Source of the DNA: CALISC01 sp963542545
GTDB lineage: Bacteria > Bacillota_I > Bacilli_A > Acholeplasmatales > Acholeplasmataceae
Assembly: GCA_963542545.1 (NCBI GenBank)
Contig: CAUTWO010000007.1
Span: 1 to 52,300, forward strand
Reading direction: 5' to 3'
DNA: 52,300 nucleotides
Positions within the stretch are counted from its first letter, which is position 1. Each line of letters begins with the position of its first letter. Below the pieces are notes generated by a model. That model was not told the DNA's origin and made no database searches. It saw only the letters and a list, made by a program, of their open reading frames with translations. The position numbers and the translations under genes are program-made. This document shows, one piece after another, positions 16,318 through 24,491 of this stretch.

Positions 16318-17973
16318 TCAAAGTGCTGAAACTATAAATAAATAAATTTCTTGCATCCCGTTAACTAAATTAACCTCGGCGTATGGACAAAGTGTTTGGA
16401 TGTATTCCTCAATTTCTCTCGCTTCTTCGTCAGACACAGCCTTGCCGTAAAATAGAGTAACAACTTCGTTTTCTTTAGAAAGAATTTGGGAAAGCAGACA
16501 GCGAGTTGCGTCAAAAATATTTTCAACTGAGCAAGTTATCGCACCTTCAGAAATTCCTAAATAATGGCCTTTTCTAATGTCTATGCCGTTTTGTTTGGTG
16601 TCGCGAATTGCGTAAGTGATTTCACCAGTTTTAGCAGTCTGTGCGATTTCTTGCATGTTGTCAATGTTAGTCTTAAAGTCAGCGCTGCGGTCAAACACAG
16701 AAAGTGCAGCCACTCCTTGACCTAGATTTTTAGTTTTAATTACCGCGATGTTACGGTCTTTGACTAAGTTAGCAGTTTGTTCTGCCGACATGATGATATT
16801 TGAGTTGTTGGGAATGATAATAATGTTTTTAGCGTTGACTTTCTCAACTGCTTCAATGAAGTCTTGAGTAGACGGATTCATGGTTTGGCCACCGGCAACT
16901 ATGTAGTCAACTCCGTGTTCAAGTAAGTATTGGCGAACTCCGTCTCCGTTTGCAACAGCAATCAGTCCGTATTCTTTTTCAGGAGTTTTGGTGGATGGTT
17001 TTTGTGCAGCCACTGCCTCTTCGTTTTGCAGTTTCATATTATCTACTTTAATTGATCTGGTTTCGCCTAGTTGTTCGGCGTTTTTAAGTAAGTTTAGAGG
17101 TTGGTTTGTGTGAATGTGGACTTTTAGTAGTTCTTCGTCGTGAATTACTACCATTGAGTCGCCAAAGTCTTTAATTTCTTTAATAAACTTGTCTTTAGAA
17201 AACTGCTCTGGTTTATCTAAAATCAAGACAAACTCGGTACAGAACTTAAACTTAATTTCGCCAATTACGTGGTCGTAAGCCGTGCTTTGCTCTGAGTTTA
17301 AAACAAATGATTTAGTTGTAGTTTTAGTTGCTTCCTTTATAACTTTGCCGTTAATAAAGTGCACAAAACCCTCAACGATTTTAACAAAACCAGCACCGCC
17401 ACTGTCTACTACATTTGCTTCTTTTAAAACAGGCAAAAGATTAGGGGTTTTCTGCAGAGTAATTTTAGTCTGATTAAAATAAGTGGTTAGTGCATCTTCA
17501 AAAGTAATTAGTTTACCGCGTTTTAAACGTAAGTGTTCGCCAGCTTCACGAAGTACGGTTAAAATTGTTCCTTCAATTGGTTGAACTACACCACTGTAGG
17601 CTACTTTATAGCCAGAAATTAAGGCATCAATAAGTTGAACTACCGTCAGTTCTTTGCTGTCAACTTTTCCAAGTTCTTTCGCAAATCCACGGAAAAACTG
17701 AGAAAGAATGACACCAGAGTTGCCATGCGCTGCAACTACTAGTTCGTGTGAAAACACTTTTGCGATTTCTGCAATGGTTTTGTTTTGAAAATCTAAGATT
17801 TTAATCTTGTTAGCACCAGCATTGATAGTCAGGTGCATATTAGTTCCAGTGTCGCCATCTGGAATTGGAAAGACATTTAAGTTATTAATTTCGTCAATGT
17901 GGAGCCTTAAGTTAGCAGCTCCGTTTATCAACATTTTAGTAAAAAATTCGCTTGTTATTGTTTTGTGTTCCAT
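16318..17973 (-). CDS. fakA: Fatty acid kinase catalytic subunit FakA-like (DAK2 domain)
   Basis: ATP-binding subunit of the two-part fatty acid kinase, which phosphorylates fatty acids presented by a DegV-type FakB protein to feed phospholipid synthesis. The N-terminal DhaL/DAK2 domain has the nucleotide/Mg motif NVFPIPDGDTGTNM near residues 33-46 and HGNSGVILSQ. The middle domain and the C-terminal DegV-like domain (IIIPNNSNIIMSA) complete a 551-residue protein, the YloV length. ATG at 17973 follows GAGG; a TTG one codon earlier is possible. The gene ends on TGA at the point where family members end, supporting TGA as stop. No fakB is in the window. Confidence 0.9.
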   Translation of the reverse strand: MEHKTITSEFFTKMLINGAANLRLHIDEINNLNVFPIPDGDTGTNMHLTINAGANKIKILDFQNKTIAEIAKVFSHELVVAAHGNSGVILSQFFRGFAKELGKVDSKELTVVQLIDALISGYKVAYSGVVQPIEGTILTVLREAGEHLRLKRGKLITFEDALTTYFNQTKITLQKTPNLLPVLKEANVVDSGGAGFVKIVEGFVHFINGKVIKEATKTTTKSFVLNSEQSTAYDHVIGEIKFKFCTEFVLILDKPEQFSKDKFIKEIKDFGDSMVVIHDEELLKVHIHTNQPLNLLKNAEQLGETRSIKVDNMKLQNEEAVAAQKPSTKTPEKEYGLIAVANGDGVRQYLLEHGVDYIVAGGQTMNPSTQDFIEAVEKVNAKNIIIIPNNSNIIMSAEQTANLVKDRNIAVIKTKNLGQGVAALSVFDRSADFKTNIDNMQEIAQTAKTGEITYAIRDTKQNGIDIRKGHYLGISEGAITCSVENIFDATRCLLSQILSKENEVVTLFYGKAVSDEEAREIEEYIQTLCPYAEVNLVNGMQEIYLFIVSAL

Positions 17974-18026
17974 CAATAAACCTCAGTACCTTTATTATAC
18001 CTTAAATCTCTTTATATTATATAAGG

Positions 18027-18707
18027 CTATTTTTGGCTAGGTGGGGTTGGCGAGATAAAATTTAGGTTAATACATTCACCTAAATCAAGAATTATGTCTT
18101 GCCCTGTTGCACAGGTGTTTTTAGTTAAGATAAAGTAAATCCACTCTGCAATTTCATTTGGCTCTATCCAACGGTTAAAGATATTTTGATTTGCAACCGC
18201 AGACATTGCTGTTTTGTCTTTATACAAGTCTGGCTCTAAATTGGTGTGAACTGGACCAGGGCTTAGTGAGTTAACTAAAGTCTGGCATTTTTCACCGAGA
18301 GTTTTGGCAAGATGTTTGGTAAAGTTAATACGAGCCGCTTGAGTGGCAGCGTGCAAAGGTTTGCCAAACCCGTGGTGACCAGCGGTTGAAGCGATGTTTA
18401 AAACAGCCTTTAGGTCTTTACTTTCATATTTATTGATAATGTTAATATAGCCTTGTAAGTTGGTTTCCAAGGACTTTTGCTCATCCATTGTGCCTGCGTT
18501 GTTTAAAATATATGAGATATTTTTTAAATCAGGAAGGTTTTTAAAATCAGTTACCGATACTTTAAAGTGTTGATAGTTTTTATCTTCAATAGTCGATGCA
18601 TTTTGATCAATTCCGTATACTAAAAAATCGTTCTTTAAAAAAAATTCGGCAGCGGCTTTGCCAATTCCACTTGAACTTCCCGTGATTAAAATTGTTTTCT
18701 TTTCCAT
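18027..18707 (-). CDS. Short-chain dehydrogenase-like protein lacking the catalytic Tyr-Lys pair
   Basis: Rossmann-fold protein of the SDR family, 226 residues. The nucleotide-binding TGSSSGIGKA (9-18), the NNAG (69-72), the serine of NIASTAG (Ser107) and the SPGPVHT segment (149-155) are present. The active-site YxxxK, however, reads HAATQ: His119 replaces the tyrosine and Gln123 the lysine. Normal hydride-transfer chemistry is therefore doubtful; it may bind a dinucleotide for another purpose or be decaying, although the frame is open. It lies between rpmB (divergent) and fakA, with a poor ribosome binding site. Substrate unknown. Confidence 0.8.
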   Translation of the reverse strand: MEKKTILITGSSSGIGKAAAEFFLKNDFLVYGIDQNASTIEDKNYQHFKVSVTDFKNLPDLKNISYILNNAGTMDEQKSLETNLQGYINIINKYESKDLKAVLNIASTAGHHGFGKPLHAATQAARINFTKHLAKTLGEKCQTLVNSLSPGPVHTNLEPDLYKDKTAMSAVANQNIFNRWIEPNEIAEWIYFILTKNTCATGQDIILDLGECINLNFISPTPPSQK

Positions 18708-18738
18708 ACTTAAAGTTTAACATACTAAAAGTTTAAAA

Positions 18739-18767
18739 TTGCGTAAAAACCCTGATTATGCTAAAAT
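18739..18767 (+). promoter_or_regulatory. Promoter of rpmB
   Basis: -35 TTGCGT (18739-18744), 17-base spacer, and an extended -10 TGCTAAAAT with the hexamer at 18762-18767. The ribosome binding site of rpmB follows closely, leaving a very short leader. Confidence 0.65.
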
Positions 18768-18790
18768 ATTTGGAGAGGAGATTTATAAAC

Positions 18791-18979
18791 ATGGGAATAT
18801 GCGCTATTAGCGGCAGAAAACAACTTGCCGGAAATAATCGATCACACTCTCTTCGTGCGACTCGCAGAGTCTGGAACTTAAACTTGCAACCAGTGAAATT
18901 TACTGACGAAGCAGGTCACACTCACAAAGTCATGGTTTCAGCAAGAGCTCTTCGCACTTTGAGAAAACAAGAACGATAA
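18791..18979 (+). CDS. rpmB: 50S ribosomal protein L28
   Basis: L28 of the large subunit, 62 residues, the only protein gene on the plus strand here. It starts MGICAISGRKQLAGNNRSHS with a GAGGAG site 10 bases upstream; the frame extends 11 codons further, but that would overlap the promoter. Only one cysteine is present, so this is the zinc-free form. Monocistronic, with its own promoter and a strong terminator. Confidence 0.96.
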   Translation: MGICAISGRKQLAGNNRSHSLRATRRVWNLNLQPVKFTDEAGHTHKVMVSARALRTLRKQER

Positions 18980-18995
18980 TTAAAATAAACATATC

Positions 18996-19027
18996 AAAAA
19001 AAGGAACACATCGGTGTTCCTTTTTTT
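18996..19027 (+). terminator. Bidirectional terminator between rpmB and the aminopeptidase gene
   Basis: A 14-bp stem AAAAAAAGGAACAC / GTGTTCCTTTTTTT with loop ATCG. The A-run on one side and T-run on the other allow termination of rpmB (plus) and of the convergent aminopeptidase gene (minus). Confidence 0.9.
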
Positions 19028-19082
19028 ATTTCCTTTAAACGGGTTATTTTAGCCATATTAAAAGGATTTAATTTGCATAAAA

Positions 19083-20480
19083 TTATTTTTTAAGTGAGTT
19101 TTTAACGAAGTTGTAAATTGTTCTAACACCAACTCCGCTTGCTCCATCTACGTAGTAAAGGTATGGTGGGTTGTAAGCAGTTCCGGCGATGTCAACGTGA
19201 ACATACGGAACTTTTTCAGAAAAGTAAGTTAAGAAAATTCCGGCAGTAATTGAACCGGCTCCACCTGAACAAACATTTTTAATTGTACCAAATGTTCCTT
19301 TAACCGCTTCTTCGTGCTTTTTAGAAATTGGGAATTGCCAAATTCTCTCTCCAGCCTCTTCGCCTGCTTCAATTACTTTTTGAGTAAGTTCTGGGTGATA
19401 AGAAACACATCCAGAAATGTCGGTTCCAAGCGAAACAATGCAAGCGCCGGTTAGAGTTGAAAACTCAACTATTGATTTTGACTTAACTTCAGTGGCAGCC
19501 CAGTGAATTGAGTCGGCCATTGAAACTCGTCCTTCTGCATCTGTGTTGTCAACTTGAATAGTAACTCCGTCTTTGTGAGTTTTAAAAACGTCTCCGTTTT
19601 TATATGCGTGTCCAGACACTGCGTTTTCACAAAGCGACATTACACCGCAGACATTTTGTTTAACTTTGTTTTTAGCAAGTGCTAAAATTGCCGAAACTAC
19701 AGCGGCAGACCCAGACATATCAGTTTTCATTGTCAGCATATTAGTGTAAGGAATTTTTAAAGCATATCCTCCACTGTCGTAAGTTATACCTTTTCCAACA
19801 AAAGAAAGAAATTCATCGTCTGCTTTATTTGGTTGGTATTTAATTACCACAAATCTTGGGTCGTTGTCAGAACCGCTACCGACCGCAAGTGCTGCAAACA
19901 GTTTGTGTTCTTGCATTTGTTTTTTGTCAAATACAGTAACTTCTACATCTTTAAAAGGTTTAAAAGTTTCTTTAATTAACTCTGCGTAGTTAGCAGGGTA
20001 TAGGTCATTTGCTGGAGTGTTAATTAAATCACGGCAAAGAAAGATAGAATCTGCTAGGTTTTTAAGTTCAAGTAGCGCTTCTTTTTCATCTGCAAACTCA
20101 CCAATTCCGATTTCTGGCAAGAACTGAGTTTTGTCGGCTCTATAGCGGTTGTACAGGTAAATTCCGTGATAAAAGCCTTCAACTAAGTAAATCGTGTCTA
20201 GAGTTTTTACGTGCGCAAAGTCTAGGTTAACACTCTTGATTTTTCTGGCTTCAAGGAACTTAACTAATTTAAAGCCGGCTAAACGAAGGTCTTCGTGAGT
20301 TCTGTCACCTAGTCCTAGATAAACTGTGCCTGTGTTTTCTAAACTAAGTAAATCCAGAATTTCACCAGCTTGTGCTTTAAATCCTCTTTTTTCTGTAAGT
20401 TCTTTTAAAAGCACACACTTAGTGCTGGCTTTAACTAAAGCAACTTTAACTTCTGATTTAGTTTCTTTTACTAATTTCAT
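19083..20480 (-). CDS. pepA: M17-family leucyl aminopeptidase
   Basis: Cytosolic zinc/manganese aminopeptidase of family M17, which trims N-terminal residues from peptides. It has NTPANDLYP near residues 160-168, the metal-binding VGKGITYDSGG, MKTDMSGSAAVV and NTDAEGRVSMADS, all in family order in the C-terminal two thirds. In the third motif the usual DMGGAA reads DMSGSA. The start at 20480 is fixed by MKLVKETKSEV and AGGAGA; the frame opens nine codons earlier. Length 465 residues. A peptide-scavenging role suits an organism with few biosynthetic genes (inference). It follows rplQ after a hairpin. Confidence 0.92.
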   Translation of the reverse strand: MKLVKETKSEVKVALVKASTKCVLLKELTEKRGFKAQAGEILDLLSLENTGTVYLGLGDRTHEDLRLAGFKLVKFLEARKIKSVNLDFAHVKTLDTIYLVEGFYHGIYLYNRYRADKTQFLPEIGIGEFADEKEALLELKNLADSIFLCRDLINTPANDLYPANYAELIKETFKPFKDVEVTVFDKKQMQEHKLFAALAVGSGSDNDPRFVVIKYQPNKADDEFLSFVGKGITYDSGGYALKIPYTNMLTMKTDMSGSAAVVSAILALAKNKVKQNVCGVMSLCENAVSGHAYKNGDVFKTHKDGVTIQVDNTDAEGRVSMADSIHWAATEVKSKSIVEFSTLTGACIVSLGTDISGCVSYHPELTQKVIEAGEEAGERIWQFPISKKHEEAVKGTFGTIKNVCSGGAGSITAGIFLTYFSEKVPYVHVDIAGTAYNPPYLYYVDGASGVGVRTIYNFVKNSLKK

Positions 20481-20509
20481 AAATAAATTTCTCCTAAAAT
20501 AGTGCAAAA

Positions 20510-20544
20510 GAGAACTACACTTTGTTTAATAAAGTGTGGTTCTC
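20510..20544 (-). terminator. Hairpin terminator downstream of rplQ
   Basis: A 14-bp stem (GAGAACCACACTTT / AAAGTGTAGTTCTC on the minus strand, one C-A mismatch; fully paired with a G-U on the plus strand), followed by TTTTG. It likely ends the long ribosomal-protein transcript, perhaps incompletely, since no separate aminopeptidase promoter is evident. Confidence 0.6.
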
Positions 20545-20580
20545 AATTTTCTTTTTGATTAAATTATTTTTATAAAGTGA

Positions 20581-20937
20581 TTATACAAACTCAAGAATCG
20601 ACATTGGGGCGTTGTCGCCTTTGCGGCCAACTGTTTTAATGATTCTAGTGCAGCCACCGTTTCTGTCTTTAAAACGTGGGGCTACAGTTTGAAATAGTTT
20701 AGTTAAAACTGTTTCGCCTTTTGTGTCAGTCTCTACATCTCTAAGGTAAGTTCTGGCTAAACGGCGAGCGTTGATATCACCTTTTTTGCCAAGAGTAATT
20801 AGTTTTTCTACCATTTTTTGAGTTTCTTTGGCCTTAGAGTGAGTAGTAATAATTCTTTCTTTAACGATTAGTGCTGTCGCTAAGTCTCTAAGTACTGCTC
20901 TTAGGGCAGCTGAGTTTCTAGATAGTTTTGATCTCAT
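20581..20937 (-). CDS. rplQ: 50S ribosomal protein L17
   Basis: L17, near the peptide exit of the large subunit. Its 118 residues are normal for the family, starting MRSKLSRNSAALRAVLRDLA and with TKLFQTVAPRFKDRNGGCTRI near the C-terminal third. It lies two bases after rpoA and ends the spc-alpha transcript, followed by a hairpin. Confidence 0.97.
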   Translation of the reverse strand: MRSKLSRNSAALRAVLRDLATALIVKERIITTHSKAKETQKMVEKLITLGKKGDINARRLARTYLRDVETDTKGETVLTKLFQTVAPRFKDRNGGCTRIIKTVGRKGDNAPMSILEFV

Positions 20938-20939
20938 TA

Positions 20940-21950
20940 TTATAGTCCCTCCTCAATATCGTCAAAAATTTCTTTAATTAAAGCATCGTCATCATCAACT
21001 GTTTTTTTAGTAATTGTGCTGTCTTTAAACTCAGTCAATTTGTTTTGCAATTCAATGAATGAGTTTTGCCCAAGGTTGCGTATGCTTTTAATTTCTTGAT
21101 CTGTCATGTCAAGTAGTTGGTCAATTGTTTTAATGCCTTCGCGAGAAAGCGCGTTGTATAGACGAACAGATAAATCTAGTCTGTCAATTGACAGGTTTTT
21201 GTCAACTGCTTGTGCAGTAGTTTCTGCCTCTTCTGCAATGTAGTCTTGGAATTGTTCTGCGTTTTCAGAAATTTGGCGAACTGCGCCAAATAATTCACTT
21301 AGCATGGAAGCGGCTTCAGAAACTGCGTCTTTTGCGTCAATTGCGCCGTTAGTTTCAACTTCTAAAATTAACTCGTCGTACCCACCTTGTAGTTTTTCTA
21401 CGTTAAAGTTAACACGTTTAACTGGGGTAAAAATTGAGTCTAGCGCAATTTGGCCAATGTGGTCAAGATATGCTTTGTTGTCGTTTTGAGTAACGTATCC
21501 AGCACCAGTTGCCAGAGTTGCGGTAAGTGAAATGCTGGTTCCTTTATTTAAATGACAAATCACGTGATCTGGGTTGACAACTTCAACACCAGCTGGCACT
21601 TGTAAGTCACCAAGTGTGATGATTTCTTTGTCAACGTCGTTCAGAGAAACTTCTGCGCGGAAACCAGGTTCAACTGAATCTAGTTTAAAGATAGCATCTT
21701 TTAAGTTTAAAACGATTTCAACAACTCCTTCTTTAACACCAGGGATTGTTGAAAACTCATGTGGTACACCTTTAATCTCTACGTTAATCAGAGCTGCTCC
21801 TGGAATTGAGGCAAGTAGTACTCGGCGAAGAGCGTTGCCGATTGTGATACCATATCCTCGGTCTAGGGGTTTAATTGAAAACTTTGCAGTTGTTTTGTCT
21901 GCAGAAATTACGGAAATTGCGTTTGGTCTTTCAAATTTTAAATTACGCAT
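20940..21950 (-). CDS. rpoA: RNA polymerase alpha subunit
   Basis: Alpha, the assembly platform of RNA polymerase and contact for upstream promoter DNA. The N-terminal domain shows FSIKPLDRGYGITIGNALRR and the assembly segment GAALINVEIKGVPHEFS. The C-terminal helix-hairpin-helix domain (about 255-320) has LDLSVRLYNALSREGIKTI and IRNLGQNSFIEL. Length 336 residues. It sits between rpsK and rplQ as in nearly all Bacilli. Confidence 0.98.
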   Translation of the reverse strand: MRNLKFERPNAISVISADKTTAKFSIKPLDRGYGITIGNALRRVLLASIPGAALINVEIKGVPHEFSTIPGVKEGVVEIVLNLKDAIFKLDSVEPGFRAEVSLNDVDKEIITLGDLQVPAGVEVVNPDHVICHLNKGTSISLTATLATGAGYVTQNDNKAYLDHIGQIALDSIFTPVKRVNFNVEKLQGGYDELILEVETNGAIDAKDAVSEAASMLSELFGAVRQISENAEQFQDYIAEEAETTAQAVDKNLSIDRLDLSVRLYNALSREGIKTIDQLLDMTDQEIKSIRNLGQNSFIELQNKLTEFKDSTITKKTVDDDDALIKEIFDDIEEGL

Positions 21951-21958
21951 ACTTCCTC

Positions 21959-22345
21959 CTAGCCACGTGGACGCTTAGGTGGGCGGCAACCGTTGTGTGG
22001 AACTGGTGTGTTGTCTTCAATTGAAACAATTTCAAGACCAGCAACTTGCAGTGAACGAATAGCAGACTCGCGGCCTGGTCCAGGTCCTTTAACAGAAACC
22101 TCTACCTTAATCATACCGTTTTCCATAGCGGCTTTTGCAGCGGCTTCTGCGGTGATTTGAGCAGCGAATGCTGTTGATTTACGAGTACCTTTAAAGCCTT
22201 GTGCACCTGCTGAAGACCAAGCGATGGCATTGCCATCAAGGTCAGTGATTGTTACAATTGTGTTGTTAAATGTTGTGTGAATGTATGCTTTGCCAAGAGG
22301 TATGTTTTTACGTGCTTTGCGACGTGTGCTTACTTTTTTAGCCAT
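21959..22345 (-). CDS. rpsK: 30S ribosomal protein S11
   Basis: S11 of the 30S platform, 128 residues. It shows GKAYIHTTFNNTIVTITD, SSAGAQGFKGTRKSTAFAAQ and the C-terminal NGCRPPKRPRG. An AGGGAGG site lies before the ATG. It follows rpsM by 13 bases in the alpha operon. Confidence 0.98.
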   Translation of the reverse strand: MAKKVSTRRKARKNIPLGKAYIHTTFNNTIVTITDLDGNAIAWSSAGAQGFKGTRKSTAFAAQITAEAAAKAAMENGMIKVEVSVKGPGPGRESAIRSLQVAGLEIVSIEDNTPVPHNGCRPPKRPRG

Positions 22346-22358
22346 TGTTCATTCCTCC

Positions 22359-22724
22359 CTATTTCTTTTTGTTGGCAATCGCTTTTGCTTTGCCTTTGCG
22401 AGTGCGGGCGTTGTTTCTAGTGTTTTGTCCACGCACTGGCAGTTGTTTACGGTGACGAATACCGCGATATGAACCAATTTCCATTAAACGTTTAATGTTT
22501 AGGTTAACATCACGACGAAGGTCACCTTCAACTGTGTATTTTGCTACTTCTTTGCGGATTTTTGAAAGATCGTCGTCGTTTAAATCTTTAACACGCACGT
22601 CTTCAGAGATTCCGGCGTCTTTAAGAATTTTTTGAGCAAGTTTAACCCCAATACCGTAAATATAGGTAAGTGAAATTACTACTCTTTTGTTTGAAGGGAT
22701 ATCTACCCCAGCGATTCTGGCCAT
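22359..22724 (-). CDS. rpsM: 30S ribosomal protein S13
   Basis: S13, head protein of the 30S subunit contacting the P-site tRNA and the inter-subunit bridge. It starts MARIAGVDIPSNKRVVISLT, with YIYGIG and the GSYRGIRHRKQLPVRGQNTRNNARTR segment, split here only by reading. Length 121 residues with the basic C-terminal tail. It lies between rpmJ and rpsK. Confidence 0.98.
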   Translation of the reverse strand: MARIAGVDIPSNKRVVISLTYIYGIGVKLAQKILKDAGISEDVRVKDLNDDDLSKIRKEVAKYTVEGDLRRDVNLNIKRLMEIGSYRGIRHRKQLPVRGQNTRNNARTRKGKAKAIANKKK

Positions 22725-22735
22725 ATTTTAATCTC

Positions 22736-22849
22736 CTATCCTTGTCTTTGTTTATGGCGTGGGTTTTCGCAAATTACACGCACATAACCTTTTCTTTTAA
22801 TAACTTTGCAGCTATCGCACATTGGCTTAACTGATGATCTGACTTTCAT
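22736..22849 (-). CDS. rpmJ: 50S ribosomal protein L36
   Basis: Very short gene of 37 codons translating to MKVRSSVKPMCDSCKVIKRK followed by GYVRVICENPRHKQRQG. The zinc ligands C..C...C....H are present, so this is the zinc-binding L36 form. AAGGAGG precedes the ATG by five bases. It lies between infA and rpsM as usual in the alpha operon. Confidence 0.97.
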   Translation of the reverse strand: MKVRSSVKPMCDSCKVIKRKGYVRVICENPRHKQRQG

Positions 22850-22858
22850 AAGTCCTCC

Positions 22859-23074
22859 TTATTTTTTGCGATAAATAATGCGGCCTTGAGTTAAATCATA
22901 TGGTGATAATTCTAAAGTTACTTTATCGCCAGGTAAAATGCGTATGTTATTCATGCGGATTTTACCAGATACTCGGGCCTTAATTTCGTGTCCACTTTCT
23001 AGTCTGCATAAAAAGACAGCACTAGGTAGTACTTCAACAATGACAGCATCAATTTCTATTTGTTCTTTTCGCAT
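22859..23074 (-). CDS. infA: Translation initiation factor IF-1
   Basis: IF-1, the OB-fold factor that fills the ribosomal A site during initiation, 71 residues. Family features: EVLPSAVFLCRLESGHEIKA, SGKIRMNNIRILPGDKV and SPYDLTQGRIIYR. The N-terminal extension is MRKEQIEI rather than the commoner MAKED. AGGT is the only Shine-Dalgarno-like sequence. Between map and rpmJ, its usual place. Confidence 0.97.
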   Translation of the reverse strand: MRKEQIEIDAVIVEVLPSAVFLCRLESGHEIKARVSGKIRMNNIRILPGDKVTLELSPYDLTQGRIIYRKK

Positions 23075-23091
23075 AGTTTAGTACCTTTTAT

Positions 23092-23844
23092 TTAAATTTT
23101 GGGAGTAAGTATCTCATATCCGTCTTTAGTGACGTAGACTGTATACTCAAAGTGGGCAGCGGGTTTGTGGTCTTTAGTGACAGTTGTCCAACCGTCATTT
23201 TGAATTTTTACTTTGTGTGAACCAAGATTTACCATAGGCTCAACGCATAATGTCATGCCTTCTTTAATTTCGGTGTGCTTCATGTGTTGGTTGAAGTGAA
23301 AAATGTATGGATCTTCGTGTAGTTTTTCGCCAATTCCGTGGCCACAAAACTCACGAACTATACCGTATTTAAACGGTTTTAAGTAGTTTTCAATGGCTTT
23401 ACCAATATCTGTAATAAAGTTACCTGGTTTTACCACAGAAAGTCCTTGCATTAAGGCTTCTTTAGTTCTTTCAACTAAGTCTTTTACTTCTTGTGTGACT
23501 TCGCCAATTTCGTAAGTCCACGCAGAGTCTGCGTGCCAACCGTCTTTAACAACACCTAAGTCTAGCGAAATAATGTCGCCTGGTTTTAAAACCACGTCTT
23601 TAGAAGGAATGCCGTGGACTACGCAGTCATTGACACTCGCACAAATTGAGTGTTTGTAGCCTTCGTAGTTTAAAAAGGAAGAAACAACACCGCGGTCTGC
23701 TAAAAACTTAGCCGCAACTTTGTCTAGTTTAAGTGTGGATACACCTGGTTTTAAGTGTTGTTCAAGTTCTTTTCTTAGTTCAGAAAGAATCCTGCCGGAT
23801 TCTTTCATTTTACTAAGTTGTTCAGGGGTTTTAATAGTAATCAT
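23092..23844 (-). CDS. map: Methionine aminopeptidase type I
   Basis: Removes the initiator methionine from nascent proteins. It starts with ITIKTPEQLSKMKESGRI, and the metal ligands appear in order: SLDLGVVKDGWHADSAWT (two Asp), CGHGIGEKLHEDP (His), CVEPMV (Glu) and HFEYTVYVT (Glu). At 250 residues it has the short type I form without the N-terminal zinc finger. It begins two bases after adk, in the secY-adk-map-infA order typical of Bacilli. Confidence 0.97.
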   Translation of the reverse strand: MITIKTPEQLSKMKESGRILSELRKELEQHLKPGVSTLKLDKVAAKFLADRGVVSSFLNYEGYKHSICASVNDCVVHGIPSKDVVLKPGDIISLDLGVVKDGWHADSAWTYEIGEVTQEVKDLVERTKEALMQGLSVVKPGNFITDIGKAIENYLKPFKYGIVREFCGHGIGEKLHEDPYIFHFNQHMKHTEIKEGMTLCVEPMVNLGSHKVKIQNDGWTTVTKDHKPAAHFEYTVYVTKDGYEILTPKI

Positions 23845-23846
23845 AA

Positions 23847-24491
23847 CTATTTACCTAAAACCTCAATAATTTGGGCTTTAGTGTGTTCAATGGAAACATT
23901 GCCATCAACTGTGCAAAACAGACCTTTGTCTTCGTAAAACTGCTCAATTGGTTTGGAGTTTTCGTGATATAGCGCAAGTCTTGCGCGAATTGTTGCTTCT
24001 TGGTCATCTGTTCTTTGCACAATATCAGCTGAGCACTTGTCGCATTTGCCGGAAACTTTTGGTGGCATGTTTGGAATGTGGTAAGTCTCTCCGCATTTAG
24101 GACAAACTCGGCGACCAGCAAGACGTTGAACAATTAGTTCGTCGGTGGCATCTATATTAACCACTTTAGTAATTGTAAATCCAAGTTTAGCAAGAATTCT
24201 GTCAAGTTCAACAGCTTGAGCAAGATTGCGAGGATAACCATCTAAGATAAACCCACCTTTAGCGTCTGGTTGACTTAAACGGTCCAAGACTAGTTCGTCG
24301 GTTAAAGAATCTGGAACTAGTTCACCGGCAGCAAGTATCGCTTTGACTTTCTTGCCAAGTACAGTTTCATTTTTAATGTTTTCTCTAAACATATCCCCAG
24401 TTGAAATGTGGGGAATTGAGTAGTGAGTTTTTAAGACTTTAGCCTGTGAGCCTTTACCTCCACCAGGAGGTCCCATTAAAATAATTATCAT
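23847..24491 (-). CDS. adk: Adenylate kinase (zinc-lid form)
   Basis: Interconverts ATP + AMP and two ADP. The P-loop is GPPGGGKGSQ (residues 7-16), a modest variant of GxPGxGKGT; DGYPRNLAQA is the AMP-site segment. The lid carries a four-cysteine zinc site (CPKC and CDKC, near 130-153), as in Bacillus. Length 214 residues. Its ATG overlaps the secY stop (TAATG), so translation is probably coupled. Confidence 0.97.
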   Translation of the reverse strand: MIIILMGPPGGGKGSQAKVLKTHYSIPHISTGDMFRENIKNETVLGKKVKAILAAGELVPDSLTDELVLDRLSQPDAKGGFILDGYPRNLAQAVELDRILAKLGFTITKVVNIDATDELIVQRLAGRRVCPKCGETYHIPNMPPKVSGKCDKCSADIVQRTDDQEATIRARLALYHENSKPIEQFYEDKGLFCTVDGNVSIEHTKAQIIEVLGK

